NCBI GenBank assembly: GCA_037367405.1
Contig: JAZKJV010011398.1
Coordinates: forward strand, 62,001-126,000
Origin: Ottelia alismoides
Taxonomy: Eukaryota > Streptophyta > Magnoliopsida > Alismatales > Hydrocharitaceae
DNA: 64,000 nucleotides
Direction: 5' to 3'
Each line of letters opens with the position of its first letter. Position 1 is the first letter of the stretch. The notes below the pieces were generated by a model. The model was not told the origin of the DNA, ran no database searches, and saw only the letters and a list, made by a program, of their open reading frames with translations. Positions 12,224-23,486 of the stretch are shown piece by piece. The position numbers were made by a program, and so were the translations under genes.

Positions 12224-12886
12224 GAAGGAAGTAAATAAATAAAAAATTACTACACATCACGGAAATACACACTATTTAGCAAACATTTTGCCAAAACAAT
12301 CTTAGTTCATCGTATGAACTAGAAAATGTAGTACAATAATTTGTGCATTCAGTAATTCTAAATTCTAAGGAAACAATTTCCAAAATAATTTCTGATATTC
12401 ACAATGAATAAAAGAGATAGATTATGGTTACCTCTTGAAGCGTGAGTTTCTAAATGAAGAAACCTCATGAATCAAGTTCGATTTGCAGAAGTCTCTCTCG
12501 TGGGCGCGGTGATGAATCACGTTGCTTCACACGAACCAGAACATCGACTAGAGCAACAAGAAGAGGCTTATGAGAGATGGAGACTCTCAAGACTCTTCTA
12601 TATCTCAAGGGGCACGCAATTTCTAAGGGCTTTGCTCTCCAAAATTTTTGTTGCAAAAGAGAGAGCCTTGCTCTCCTTTTATACTTACACCACATGTGCA
12701 ACATGTGTGTAGTCCCTTGGATTTTAAATCAAGGGCTTAGAATAAGTCATAATTCAATAAAGATTAGTTGCTTATTATCTTCAATTAATATTAACTAATT
12801 AACGATAAATAAACAACAACTTAGCTTAACTAAAATAAGTTAAAGTTGTTGCCTTTTTATCTATTAATTAATTAACTTGATACCCA
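12224..12886 (-). repeat. LTR of an unassigned retrotransposon (in repeat B copy 1)
   Basis: On the minus strand the segment runs TGCCATGGGTATC... to ...CCTTCA, followed by AG and a primer-site-like TGATATCAAAGCC (about 12209-12221). It has a TATA-like GTATAAAAG at 12676-12684 and, just downstream in the transcript, a GAGAGC-CTT-GCTCTC hairpin. No gag or pol follows. It interrupts LINE endonuclease sequence at its 5' border. The other copy is 34104-34590 plus the tail of 28900-29098. Confidence 0.45.
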
Positions 12887-12950
12887 TGGCACATTCGGAT
12901 CATGCCCCCTTGCTGTGGACCTTTGGGGAGGTGGCGTGCCCGCAAGCGTA

Positions 12951-12990
12951 TTCATACGCAAAATATATATTATAAGTTTATAGGTTTAAA
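12951..12990. other. Short AT-rich flank left of the hAT element
   Basis: The last eight bases (12983-12990, GGTTTAAA) form the left half of an 8-bp duplication with 23479-23486. Confidence 0.6.
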
Positions 12991-13248
12991 CAGTGTTGCA
13001 AAAGTCGTCTGACTAGTCGGTCCGACTATGCGACTCGGGTGGGTACCCAACTCGAATAGGCAAAGTCGGCCTATAGTCGGTTGAGCCCGATTAGTCGGGC
13101 GAGTAGTCAGTCTAGGCGCCCGCTTAGTCGGCTGATTTCTGCATAGAGGATCTGATAATTGGATCCGGGTATTGAGTTAAAGGGTTACTGTTAGACAGTA
13201 ACCCTCAACTCAACTCGATAGACCCCCGACCCTTCGCCCCCCTCCCAT

Positions 13249-13253
13249 GCGTG
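13249..13253. repeat. Left TSD of the LARD-like element (GCGTG)
   Basis: GCGTG directly precedes TGATGAATC. The right counterpart is ACGTG at 22457-22461, four of five bases identical. Confidence 0.55.
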
Positions 13254-15130
13254 TGATGAATCTCGTATTCATCGTGCTAAAAGCCACAAATTAAAAACAT
13301 GGCTTAACCATTCCAATAAAAATCATCTTCAATTCTTTATTTTTATCATGTATTATATTGTGTATAATTTACCATTAAATTATTGTATTTAATTTCTCTT
13401 ATTTTTTTGTATTTATTTTATCATCAAAAACCCCTAAAAATTAGGTAAATAAATCGTTTACAATTCACTGACCTTTAAAAAAGACTAAAAAATACAAAAA
13501 CAAATCAAAGATGAAACTCGGCGTTTTTATCCCCCTTAAAAACACCCCCAAAAACACTTTTTGTATAAATGACTTCTTTTGGTTTTTTGTTCAACATGAA
13601 AGTTGTAGATCTCGTCGAGACGAGCAACTTTCATGTTTTGACTTTTTCCTAATTTTGCCTCTAGCTATTTATTTTGTATTTATCTTTGACTTTGCATTTT
13701 CTGAATTTCTGATTGGGCCACGTGGCGCCCTCCGGGCCGCCCACGTGGCCGCTCCACTTTCCGCCACCCGTCACCACTCCAGCCCTTGGATTGAACTCGC
13801 CCAACTTCCATCTCAACCCTCAATAGCCGCTTCACTTCTCAGCCGTCAGATCTAATTCCAGATCTGATCTTAGCCGCTCACCAGCGCCTAAACCACAGCC
13901 GCCCGATCACTCTTATCCTACACCCCTCAAGCCTCCACATCATTCCTTCATCCTAGCCGTTGGATCGCAAGATCCAACGGCTCGCCGGTCGTCTCCTACC
14001 TCCGTAACCCTCGCCCCCAACCGTTTCACCTCGCCAACCTATCACCCCCTTCCTATTTTGGAAGGCGACTCCGGCCATCCCTCTCTCTCCTAACGGTCGC
14101 CCCACGAAGACCTTAGATCCACCATCTTCGCGTCACCTCCAGCCTTCCTCCTCCATTACTCACCAGCCATCAATCGGTCATTCAAGCACACCCCACTACC
14201 TCGTAATCGACCCCCCTTCCTATAAAATCGCCTCCTCCGCCGTACATCACACCCATCCACCATTTTTGGGGCTTCGGCCCAGCCTCCGGCTCTCCGGTGA
14301 CAGCGGAGGAGCCCCTTGCAAGGAGGCGACGACGACCGAAGCCCCGGTGTGATCCGTGGCCTTCGGCCACATCGCGGCTGACATTGTGCGCCGCTGAGCT
14401 CCATGCCAAGGCCGGGCATGCTGGGCGACGACCCAGAGCTCTGATGAGCTCATCCCCAGGTCACTTCCTTCGCCACCAACACCTTGCTCCGACAAGGTGT
14501 TTTATCCCTCTACTTCTCCTAATTTTCCGATTACCTCCATCATCGTCCACCACCATCCGACAAGTCTCCCACCTTCGCAAGCTCACCCGCATCTTCGCCC
14601 AATTTCCTCCTTCCTCAAGAACCCCCTCGCACTTCGACCCAACTCCTTCGTCTTCACGGCGGAAGACTCCCCTGAGCCACCACCTTCTTCGCCTTCGCTC
14701 GGCTCCCATCTCATTCCACCTAATTCGTACCCACACGCACTTGCTTCGGCTATAATTGACCCTTGCAGGTACCTTGATTGATCGGATTCTGCGTCGGAGC
14801 TCCTTTAAGCCTTTCTCCTGCGGTGAAGCTTCATCGACCACCCACGCCAACCAGCTTCGGAGATTCGCATCACCTCCAGTGTCTTCGCGAGGGCACGTGC
14901 TCTCTTATCCGATCATCAGGAAGCCTCGCGGAGCACGGATGAGTCCACAGGGGTTCGCCAGAGACCCGCCTTCTCCGATGACCCGCGGAGGAGCACAAAG
15001 AGCAGGTACCGTCCGATCATCTGGATCGGACGGTTGTAATGATGATGCGTGGCAACCGAACCTCCGGCCGAAGCTACAAGCTCGGGTCCCCCCTAACCTC
15101 GACCCGAGCCACTAGTTTCTGCCACGTGGC
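13254..15130 (+). repeat. Left arm of LTR palindrome (inverted U3 copy)
   Basis: This arm starts TGATGAATC and ends in GCCACGTGGC (15121-15130). It is the reverse complement of 15303-17168; in a 70-bp sample by eye I counted five differences (about 93%). It carries a promoter TATA at about 14219-14227 pointing toward the palindrome centre. Long open frames inside (for example 14297-14755) are matched by frames in the other arm but have no similarity to known proteins. Confidence 0.8.
14216..14230 (+). promoter_or_regulatory. Putative LTR TATA box, left arm
   Basis: CCTATAAAATCG about 970 bp into the LTR, reading rightward. The same motif occurs in reverse orientation in the right arm (near 16204) and in the 5' LTR (near 21480). 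Confidence 0.5.
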
Positions 15131-15302
15131 CTGAAACTTCGGAGGGCCTCCCTGTAAAATACCCCAGGCACGCACGTGAAGCACGCGCATGGAGGACCAA
15201 AATGCAAATATCAGATCTTCCGAGGTCTTTCGCGTAATTTACCCAGGCCCTCACATGCTGTGCACGTGAGGGACCAGGTTCGAGACGGCTCCTTAGGTTC
15301 GG
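15131..15302. repeat. Spacer of the LTR palindrome
   Basis: The 172-bp spacer matches 20399-20575 of the 5' LTR, so it is ordinary LTR sequence continuing from the right arm, not foreign DNA. The join to the left arm falls at GCCACGTGGC|CTGAAACTTC, close to a short region of similarity (GGCCYGAAMCTT) between the two joined parts. Confidence 0.75.
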
Positions 15303-17168
15303 GCCACGTGGCAGAAACTGGTGGCTCGGGCCGAGGTTAGGGGGGACCCGAGCCTGTAGCTTCAGCTGGAGGTTCGGTTGCCACGCGTCATCATTACAAC
15401 TGTCCGATCCAGATGATCGAACGGTACCTGCTCTTCGTGCTCCTCCGCGGGTCACCAGAGAAGGCGGGTCTCCGGCGAACCCCTGTGGACTCCTCCGTGC
15501 TCCGCGAGGCTTCCTGATGATCGGATAAGAGAGCCCGTGCCCTCGCGAAGACACTGGAGGTGATGCGAATCTCCGGAGCTGGTTGGCGTGGTGGTCGATG
15601 AAGCTTCGCCGGAGGAGAAAGGCTTGAAGGAGCTCCGACGCAGAATCCGATCAATCAAGGTACCTGCAAGGGTCAGTTATAGCCGAAACAAGTGCGTGTG
15701 GGTGCGAATTTGGTGGAATGAGATGGGAGCTGGGCGAAGGAGAAGAAGGTGGTGGCTCAGGGGAGTCCTCCGCCGTGAAGACGAAGGAGTTGGGTCGAAG
15801 TGCGAGGGGGTTCTGGAGGAAGGAGGAGATTGGGCAAAGATGCGGGTGAGCTTGCGAAGGTGGGAGACTTGTCGGATGGTGGTGGACGATGATGGAGGTG
15901 ATCGGAAAATTAGGAGAAGTAGAGGGATAAAACACCTTGCCGGAGCAAGGTGTTGGTGGCAGAGGAAGTGACCTGGGGATACGCTCATCGGAGCTCTTTG
16001 TCGTCGCCTAGCATGCCCGGCCTTGGCATGGAGCTCAGCAGCGCACAATGGCAGCCGCGACGTGGTCGGAGGCCACATATCACACCGGGGCTTCGGCCGT
16101 CGTTGCCTCCTTGCAAGGGGCTCCTCTGCTGTCACCGGAGAGCCGGGGGCTGGGCCGAAGCCCCAAAAATGGTGGATGGGTCTGATGTACGACGGAGGAG
16201 GTGATTTTATAGGAAGGAGGGGTCGGTTACAAGGTGGTGGGGTGTGCTTGAATGACCGATTGATGGCTGGTGAGTAATGGAGGAGAAAGGCTGGAGGTGA
16301 CGTGAAGATGGCTGATTTAAGGTCTTCGTAGGGCGACCGTTAGGTGAGAGAGGGATGGCCGGAGTCGCCTTCCAAAATAGGAAGGGGGTGATAGGTTGGC
16401 GAGGTGAAACGGCTGGGGGCGGGGGCTACAGAGGTAGGAGACGACCTGCGAGCTGTTGGATCTTGCGATCCAACGACTAGGATGAAGGGATGATGTGGAG
16501 GCTTGAGGGGCGTAGGATAAGAGTGATCGGGCGGCTGTGGTTTAGGCGCTGGTGAGCGGCTAAGATCAGATCTGGAATTAGATCTGACGGCTGAGAAGTG
16601 AAGCGGCTATTGAGGGCTGAGATGGAAGCTGGGCGAGTTCAATCCAAGGGCTGGAGTGGTGACGGGTGGCGGAAAGTGGAGCGGCCACGTGGGCGGCCCG
16701 GAGGGCGCCACGTGGCCCAATCAGAAATTCAGAAAATGCAAAATCAAAGATAAATACAAAATAAATAGCTAGAGGCAAAATTAGGAAAAAGTCAAAACAT
16801 GAAAGTTGCTCGTCTACAACTTTCATGTTGGACAAAAAGCCAAAAGAGGTCATTTGTACAAAAAGTGTTGTGGGGGTATTTTTAAGGGGGATAAAAACAC
16901 CGAGTTTCATCTTTGATTTGTTTTTGTATTTTTTAGTCTTTTTTAAAGGTCAGTAAATTGTAAACAATTTATTTACGTAATTTTTAGGGATTTTTGATGA
17001 TAAAATAAATACAAGAAAAAGAAGAGAAATTAAATACAATAATTTAATGGTAAATTATACACAATATAATACATGATAATAATAAAGAATTGAAGATGAT
17101 TTTTATTGGAATGGTTAAGCCAGGGTTTTAATTTGCGACTTTTAGCATGATGAATACGAGATTCATCA
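15303..17168 (-). repeat. Right arm of LTR palindrome (normal U3 of the 3' LTR)
   Basis: On the minus strand it begins TGATGAATACGAG-like sequence at 17168 and is collinear with the 5' LTR (22456 downward). It ends at the self-complementary GCCACGTGGC (15303-15312). The corresponding site in the 5' LTR reads GCCACATGGC. Confidence 0.8.
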
Positions 17169-19630
17169 TACCCCTATACTTAAACCATGCTCGTCCTCGA
17201 GCATCTAAAGAATGAAGGAGTCGGATTAATCCCTGACAGTGCGAGTGAAGTTTTCAAGGCTCAATCTTTCGAAGACCCTTAATTTAAGAGATCCTAAAAT
17301 TCCGGGTTTATCCAAGCCTTAGTTAGAAGGAATCCAACTTCTCTAATTATCAGACTCTCTTTTTGTACATATAATATAAGGATATGAACTTAAGTGTACT
17401 GCATTTCATGAGAGCCGAGTCGATGCATCACTCAAAGTTCCACTCTCAAAGACTCTCCTCTATACCTCATCCTCAATACTAGGGAATAAGTCTATTCTTG
17501 CTTCAGTCAACCGTCTCATTAGTTGTTCAGACTTGAAATGTTGATGGACGGCCAGATGATGGAGGTAATGGGATTGTGTCTATTTTTCTAACCCTCACAC
17601 TGGAACAAGGAGCCTCTCGAGTGCCTTTTACTCAACACATGTAAATTTTTATATTGTTGATCAATGTGTCCGTCAAGAGAGTTGGAGTCGTCTGCACTTG
17701 TTTTTCTGGGAGTAAACCGGGGTGTGTCTTTTCTGAGTATCTAAGGTACCTTCGACACCCAAACTTGTATCGCTTACGATGCAGAGTCCTTTTTGTGGTG
17801 TCAGCCCGACTCCTTGGTCCTAATTAGCGCTTGGTCCAAGTGGACACTTTGAAAATGTTTGGTAGCGCTCGCCATTGGTGGAAGCTCATTTGTAATTTGA
17901 CTTTGGTATTTAGAGTTTTTTCTTTGACATTTCTTTTCTTTTGTTGGCTAGCTCCATTTTACCAAAAGTTGGCGCACACTGATCAACAATTTCTATTTAA
18001 ATTTCATCACACCTTGGCATATAGGTAAATATCAAAGAGATAGCATATGAATCTTGTTCACATACTGGCTAGGGTTTTGCTGACACTCAGGTCTTCTGAA
18101 GCCTTCATTAACTTTGTCCCATCCTCGAATATCATTAGATCGGATCTAAACTCAAATCTCTGGTCCTAATTCCTCAAGTGATGTCTCAACTCATCTCATC
18201 AATCATGCAGTTGTGGAAGTGACTGTGCTGATCATATTTTTCTTGAAGGTAGAGATGAAGAGTGCAATATAGCGCTCAAATCTTTCAAACTAGGGAAGTG
18301 TGGAAATTTAAGTTTAAAACCTTAATGACTAAGGCATGTTAACTCAGACTCTCAAGATCACAGAAATCTAGTGTCCTCAAAATCCTCAAGCCTTGAGTGA
18401 GTGTGAATGTGTCAGGAATACACCAACTCCTTGGTTAGTGATTTTTGTGTGATTTTTGATTTTTGCAAATTTTTATGGGTTTTAATTTGTTTTTTTTTTT
18501 GAATTCTTCGGAGAGACACTGACTAGCCCAGGCTCAAATGAATAAAAGTATCCACTCTCAGCCAGTATGGGTGTAAGTACGGGCCGATAAACAGACCCGT
18601 GTTACTTGAGGACGGGGCTATATGCGATGTCCTCTAAACCACTCACTCTGCTAAGGGAGACCGAGGTTCCCTCACTGAAAGTGTCTACTAAGCCTAGTAG
18701 TCAGAGTCTAATTCCAAGAACGGTTTTTAATTTTTCATTTTTTTTTGAAAAGGACTATTTACAAAATTAATCCCTCGATTTTAATAAACAATTTTTACAA
18801 GGTTTTTACAAAACTCAGTTCACTAGTTTACCAAAACCCAGCCCCAAAACAAAAGAAAAAAAGTTTTAAAAACACGAGCTAAGGCTAAAGTAAATATACA
18901 GTAATATACGGTATACCCCCCTATATTTAAATTTTGCTATGTTCTCATAGCACAAGTGCCATGAAGCCAAGGCTCGATCAAATATAGGGAGATATAGCAG
19001 AACTGAGGAGGAGGATCCCCCTATACTCAGGTCAAAATTGACCTAAGTACAAGAAGATAGTACGAGGGAGGGATGAGCTGGCAGGCCCCCCCTATACTTA
19101 GGCTACAAATAGCCTAAGTAAGGTCTGAATTGGGGGGGGGGTTGTTTTATGATACAAGGGTGGGGGGGGGGGTTCGTTCAATATATAGGGAGAGAGCGAG
19201 AGATTGTGAAAATTACAGAGGGAAGGGAGGTGGGGTGAGGTGAGTGTGTATGTGCAAGTGTGTTTGTGTATGGGGGGGGTAGATCATCAAGTGATCTACT
19301 CTTTTTTTACAACAAGCAAAACTGGAAATAAATATGCAAATGCAAGTTTTTTTACAGTATGCAATGCAATCTGACTGATTAAAAGACTCCTAAAATTTCT
19401 TCACAATGTCTTTTGCAGCCTCTTCAGCATAAGCTCCTGGCTTCACGCCTCCATGAAGATCAAGCGTCCTCGATTTTCATGGGCCCTGCCACAAAAGAGA
19501 AAAAGTTAGAAAAATTCCAAGGAATTTATACAGCAGACATGATGCAAAAATGATGCATGAAATGATGACCTTAAAATTTTGAAATTATTCAACAAAGAAA
19601 ATCAAAATTCAATAATTAAGTTAAGCCGTG
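17169..19630 (-). other. Non-coding internal region of the LARD-like element
   Basis: No open frame longer than 65 codons. The polypurine tract next to the 3' LTR is TAAGTATAGGGGTA on the minus strand (17169-17182). Three more PPT-like motifs of the same shape lie at about 18916-18928, 19016-19030 and 19085-19102. Long G runs occur at 19131-19171. Confidence 0.65.
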
Positions 19631-19648
19631 TCCCCAGCAACGACGCCA
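19631..19648 (-). promoter_or_regulatory. Primer binding site of the LARD-like element
   Basis: The minus strand reads TGGCGTCGTTGCTGGGGA two bases after the LTR end TTCATCA. It is close to TGGCGCCGTTGCCGGGGA, the primer site common in plant Athila/Tat-type gypsy elements. Confidence 0.75.
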
Positions 19649-19650
19649 TT

Positions 19651-22456
19651 TGATGAACGTCGAATTTGCCTCTACAATAATGTGAAATTATCGTAGTATA
19701 GGAGGCAAATTCGGTTCAGCAAAAACCACAGTCCTTTGAATGCTGTGGAGTATTTATACTTGGCAAGTCTACCAAGGTCGAACGTAAGGACACAACTACT
19801 TAATTTATTTAGCGAATTTCGATTCATGAAGCACAAGTGTGAAATATTTCTCAGTTTCTGGTCCACATGATGAACTATGCTATTTACAAAGCAATGCCAT
19901 GATTTATGCATTTTTTAATTGATTTTTATGCAATTTAAAGTGATGCATGAGTAATTGTGCAAGGTTTCATGTATGCTAAACAAAAGATTACAATTATACC
20001 CTAAAAATATGAGCATCATATCGGATTTAGAAATCAGAGTCGTATTAAATAACAACATGAAGAACAATCATCAAATCAACGCAAGAACAAGGAGAGCAAG
20101 GTCTCATTTATCACAAAAAATCACTTCATTTAAAACAGTGGTAAATGAGAAAATTATATATGCTATGATGTAGAGGACAAAACAAGGATCAAAACGACAC
20201 TAAAATCATGCAATTTGGACCTACGATGATCAAGTTATGCTAAAAACAATGCAGGAGCATAATTGTAATAAAAATGCAAGAAAATAAAAAGGATAAATAT
20301 TACATTTAGGTCCCTGGAGGGACCTAAATGCAAATACGAAAAACCGCCTGGGCCCCTGTGAAATTTTTCCATGCGCGGGGGCCTTTTTGCAATTTCTAAA
20401 ACTTCGGAGGGCCTCCCTGTAAAATACCCCAGGCGCGCACGTGAAGCACGTGCTTGGAGGACCAAATGCAAATATCAGATCTTCCGAGGTCTTTTGCGTA
20501 ATTTACCCAGGCCCTCACGTGCTGTGCACGTGAGGGACCAGGCTGGACCAGGCTCGGGACGGCTCCTCAGGTTCGGGCCACATGGCAGAAACTGATGGCT
20601 CGGGCCGAGGTTAAGGGAGGCCCGAGCCTGTAGCTTCGGCTGGAGGTTCGGTTGCCACGCGTCATCATTACAACCGTCCGATCCAGATGATCGGACGGTA
20701 CCTGCTCTTCGTGCTCCTCCGCGGGTCACCGGAGAAGGCGGGTCTCCGGCGAACCCCTGTGGACTCCTCCGTGCTCCGCGAGGCTTCCTGATGATCGGAT
20801 AAGAGAGCCCGTGCCCTCGCGAAGACGCTGGAGGTGATGCGAATCTCTGGAGCTGGTTGGTGTGGGTGGTCGATGAAGCTTCGCTAGAGGAGAAAGGCTT
20901 GAAGGAGCTCCGGCACAGAATCCGATCAATCAAGGTACCTTCAAGGGTCAGTTATAGCCGAAGCAAGTGCGTGTGGGTGCGAATTAGGTGGAATGAGATG
21001 GGAGCCGAGCGAAAGTGAAGAAGGTGGTGGCTCAGGGGAGTCCTCCGCCGTGAAGACGAAGGAGTTGAGTCGAAGTGCGAGGGGGTTCTGGAGGAAGGAG
21101 GAGATTGGGCGAAGATGCGGGTGAGCTTTCGAAGGTGGGAGACTTGTCGGATGGTGGCGGACGGTGATGGAGGTGATCGGAAAATTAGGAGAAATAGAGG
21201 GATAAATCACCTTGCCGGAGCAAGGTGTTGGTGGCGGAGGAAGTGACCTGGGGATGAGCTCATCGGAGCTCTGGGTCGTCGCCCATCATGCCCGGCCTTG
21301 GCATGGAGCTCAACGGCGCACAATGGCAGTCGCGACGTGGCCGGAGGCCACGAAGCACACCGGGGCTTCAGCCGTCGTCGCCTCCTTGCAAGGGGCTCCT
21401 CCGCTGTCACCGGAGAGCCGAAGGCTGGGCCGAAGCCCCAAAAATGGTGGATGGGTCTGATGTACGGCGGAGGGGGCGATTTTATAGGAAGGGGGGTCGG
21501 TTACGAGGTGGTGGAGTGTGCTTGAATGACCGATTGATGGCTGATGAGTAATGGAGGAGGAAGGTTGGGGGTGACGCGAAGATGGCGGATCTAAGGTCTT
21601 TGTGGGGCGACCGGTAGGAGAGAGTGGGATGGCCGGAGTCGCCTTCCAAAATAGGAAGGGGGTGATAGGTTGGCGAGGTGAAACGGCTGGGGGCGGGGGT
21701 TACGACGGTAGGAGACGACCGACGAGCCGTTGGATCTTGTGATCCAACGGCTAGGATGAAGGGATGACGTGGGGGCTTGAGGGGCGTAGGATAAGAGTGA
21801 TCAGGCGGCTGTGGTTTAGGCGCTGGTGAGCGGCTATGATCAGATCTGGAATTAGATCTGACGACTGAGAAGTGAAGCGGCTATTGAGGGCTGGGATGGA
21901 AGCTGGGCGAGTTCAATCCAAGGGCTGGAGTGGTGACGGGTGGCGGAAAGTGGAGCGGCCACGTGGGCGGCCCGGAGGGTGCCACGTGGCCCAATCAGAA
22001 ATTCAGAAAATACAAAATCAAAGATAAATACAAAATAAATAGCTAGAGGCAAAATTAGGAAAAAGTCAAAACATGAAAGTTGCTCGTCTCGACAAGATCT
22101 ACAACTTTCATGTTGGACAAAAAGCCAAAAGAGGTCATTTGTACAAAAAAGTTTTTTTGGGGGTATTTTTAAGGGGGATAAAAACACCGAGTTTCATCTT
22201 TGATTTGTTTTTGTATTTTTTAGTCTTTTTTAAAGGTCAGTGAATTGTAAACAATTTATTTACCTAATTTTTAGGGGTTTTTGATGATAAAATAAAAAAA
22301 AAGAAAAATAAGAGAAATTAAAAACAATAATTTAATGGTAAATTATACACAATATAATACATGATATTAATAAAGAATTGAAGATGATTTTTATTGGAAT
22401 GGTTAAGCCGGGGTTTTAATTTGCGGCTTTTAGCATGATGAATACGAGATTCATCA
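19651..22456 (-). repeat. 5' LTR of the LARD-like element
   Basis: 2806 bp, with perfect 7-bp terminal inverted repeats TGATGAA/TTCATCA. The portion 20399-22456 matches the palindromic copy; 19651-20398 is the U5-side segment that is missing from the 3' LTR. The sequence TTTGCCTC...GAGGCAAATTC near 19670-19710 is itself an inverted repeat at the U5 end. Confidence 0.8.
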
Positions 22457-22461
22457 ACGTG
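22457..22461. repeat. Right TSD of the LARD-like element (ACGTG)
   Basis: ACGTG directly follows TTCATCA and pairs with GCGTG at 13249-13253. Confidence 0.55.
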
Positions 22462-22490
22462 ATACCCCTGACCTCGCGCCACCTCGTCGC

Positions 22491-22570
22491 CTCCAGTGCG
22501 TCGCCGGCGCCGCCTCCAGTGCGTCGCCGGCGTCGCCTCCAGTGCGTCGCCGGCGTCGCCTCCAGCGCCT
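22491..22570. repeat. 23-bp GC-rich tandem repeat
   Basis: CTCCAGTGCGTCGCCGGCG-type units start at 22491, 22514, 22537 and 22560 inside the hAT-like element. The spacing is a constant 23 bp, so it cannot encode a repeat peptide in one frame. Confidence 0.8.
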
Positions 22571-23486
22571 CGCCTCCTCATGGCTCCAGCACCTAGAAGC
22601 CTCCAGCGCCGCCCCGGCCGCCTCCGCCCTTACCAAGTCAATCACAGTTTAGTTAGTTTTTTTTGTTTTTTTGTTTTTGCTTATATTTTCTCTTCGAATT
22701 TTCTTAGGTTGATGATGTTAAACTTAAATGTTAATATGTTATTGTTAGATGTTAAAATGTTATTGTTAGCAAATTACAATGCTAGGTTATGTTTTCTTCA
22801 TTTTTTTGTTGTTTTTGCTTAAGTTGATCTTAGATGTTGTTGCTTAGATTTGCTTAGGTTGATGATGTTGAACTTAGATGTTAATATGTTGTTGTTAGCA
22901 AATAACAATGTTAGATTTTCTTCAATTTTTTTGTTTTTGCTTAGGTTGATCTTAGATGTTATTGCTTAGATTTGCTTAAGATGATCTTAGATTTTATTGT
23001 TAGGATATATTTTCTCTTTTAATTTGCAGGTTGATCGTAGATGTTATTGCGTAGATTTTTTTACTAGATTTTCCATTGTTAGGTTAGGGTTTCTTCTAGT
23101 TTGTTTATTTTAAGAGTAAAAATTTATTTTTTCATGATGAAGGTATGTTGGGCATCTTATATATAAGATTACTTTATTGCCTTATTCCAAATGTTTGTTA
23201 ATTTATATACTTGTTGTCGATGAAGGCATGTTTGCTTGGATTTGTTACTTTATTGCTATAATTTTTTAAGCTCGTAAAAATATTAAAATTGCTAAAAATA
23301 TGAAGACAAATGATAGTATATGTATTAAAATTTGATATATATATATATATTAAAAATAATTTAAAAAATTCAAAACCAACTAATGCCCGACTAAATCCGA
23401 TTACTCTCCCGACTGCCGATTAATACTTAGTCAATGACCCTGCCGATCGAGTACCGACTGCCGACTTCTGCAGCCTTGGATTTAAA

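Larger units (their letters stand above)
9233..12950. repeat. Composite repeat B, copy 1
   Basis: From AATAACAATAATATTTTC onward this region matches 25945-29098 plus 34104-34640 almost base for base. It contains an old LINE (about 9560-11440), an unassigned stretch (11440-12200) and an LTR (12224-12886). It ends with a few LINE endonuclease codons (HSDHAPLLW, about 12890-12950). Because both copies share the same internal patchwork, the composite existed before it was duplicated. Copy 1 has no insert where copy 2 carries a 5-kb copia element. Confidence 0.75.
13254..22456 (-). mobile_element. LARD-like long-LTR retrotransposon with palindromic 3' LTR
   Basis: Read on the minus strand: 5' LTR 22456-19651 (2.8 kb, TGATGAATC...TTCATCA), primer site 19648-19631, non-coding internal region 19630-17169, polypurine tract, then the 3' LTR starting at 17168. 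The 3' LTR follows the 5' LTR for about 2.05 kb, then turns into an inverted copy of its own first 1.87 kb. As a result both outer ends of the element are TGATGAATC/GATTCATCA, that is, U3. It has no gag or pol, matching non-autonomous large retrotransposon derivatives that use proteins of an autonomous relative. It sits inside the hAT-like element. Confidence 0.7.
12991..23478. mobile_element. Non-autonomous hAT-like element (carries a nested retrotransposon)
   Basis: The left end is CAGTGTTGCAAAAGTCG and the right end in reverse complement is CAAGGCTGCAGAAGTCG, so the termini are imperfect inverted repeats. Flanks are GGTTTAAA and GATTTAAA, an 8-bp hAT-type TSD with one mismatch. Both ends are crowded with short AGTCGG/CCGACT motifs in both orientations, as expected for subterminal transposase-binding repeats. 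Without the nested insertion the element is about 1.28 kb (12991-13253 plus 22462-23478) and has no transposase. Its right part holds a 23-bp GC-rich tandem repeat (22491-22570) and a degenerate TTGATCTTAGATGTTATTG-type repeat (22720-23060). Confidence 0.7.

Noticed and set aside
14297..16135. Matching 152-codon open frames in both palindrome arms as a conserved gene
   Set aside because: They match because the arms are copies of each other. The 5' LTR copy is shorter because of a stop, the composition is Ser/Pro/Arg-rich, and the frames overlap the LTR promoter region.
19131..19171. G runs as a regulatory G-quadruplex
   Set aside because: Two long G runs occur next to each other, but there is nothing to link them with function, and homopolymers of this kind are often length-uncertain in assemblies.
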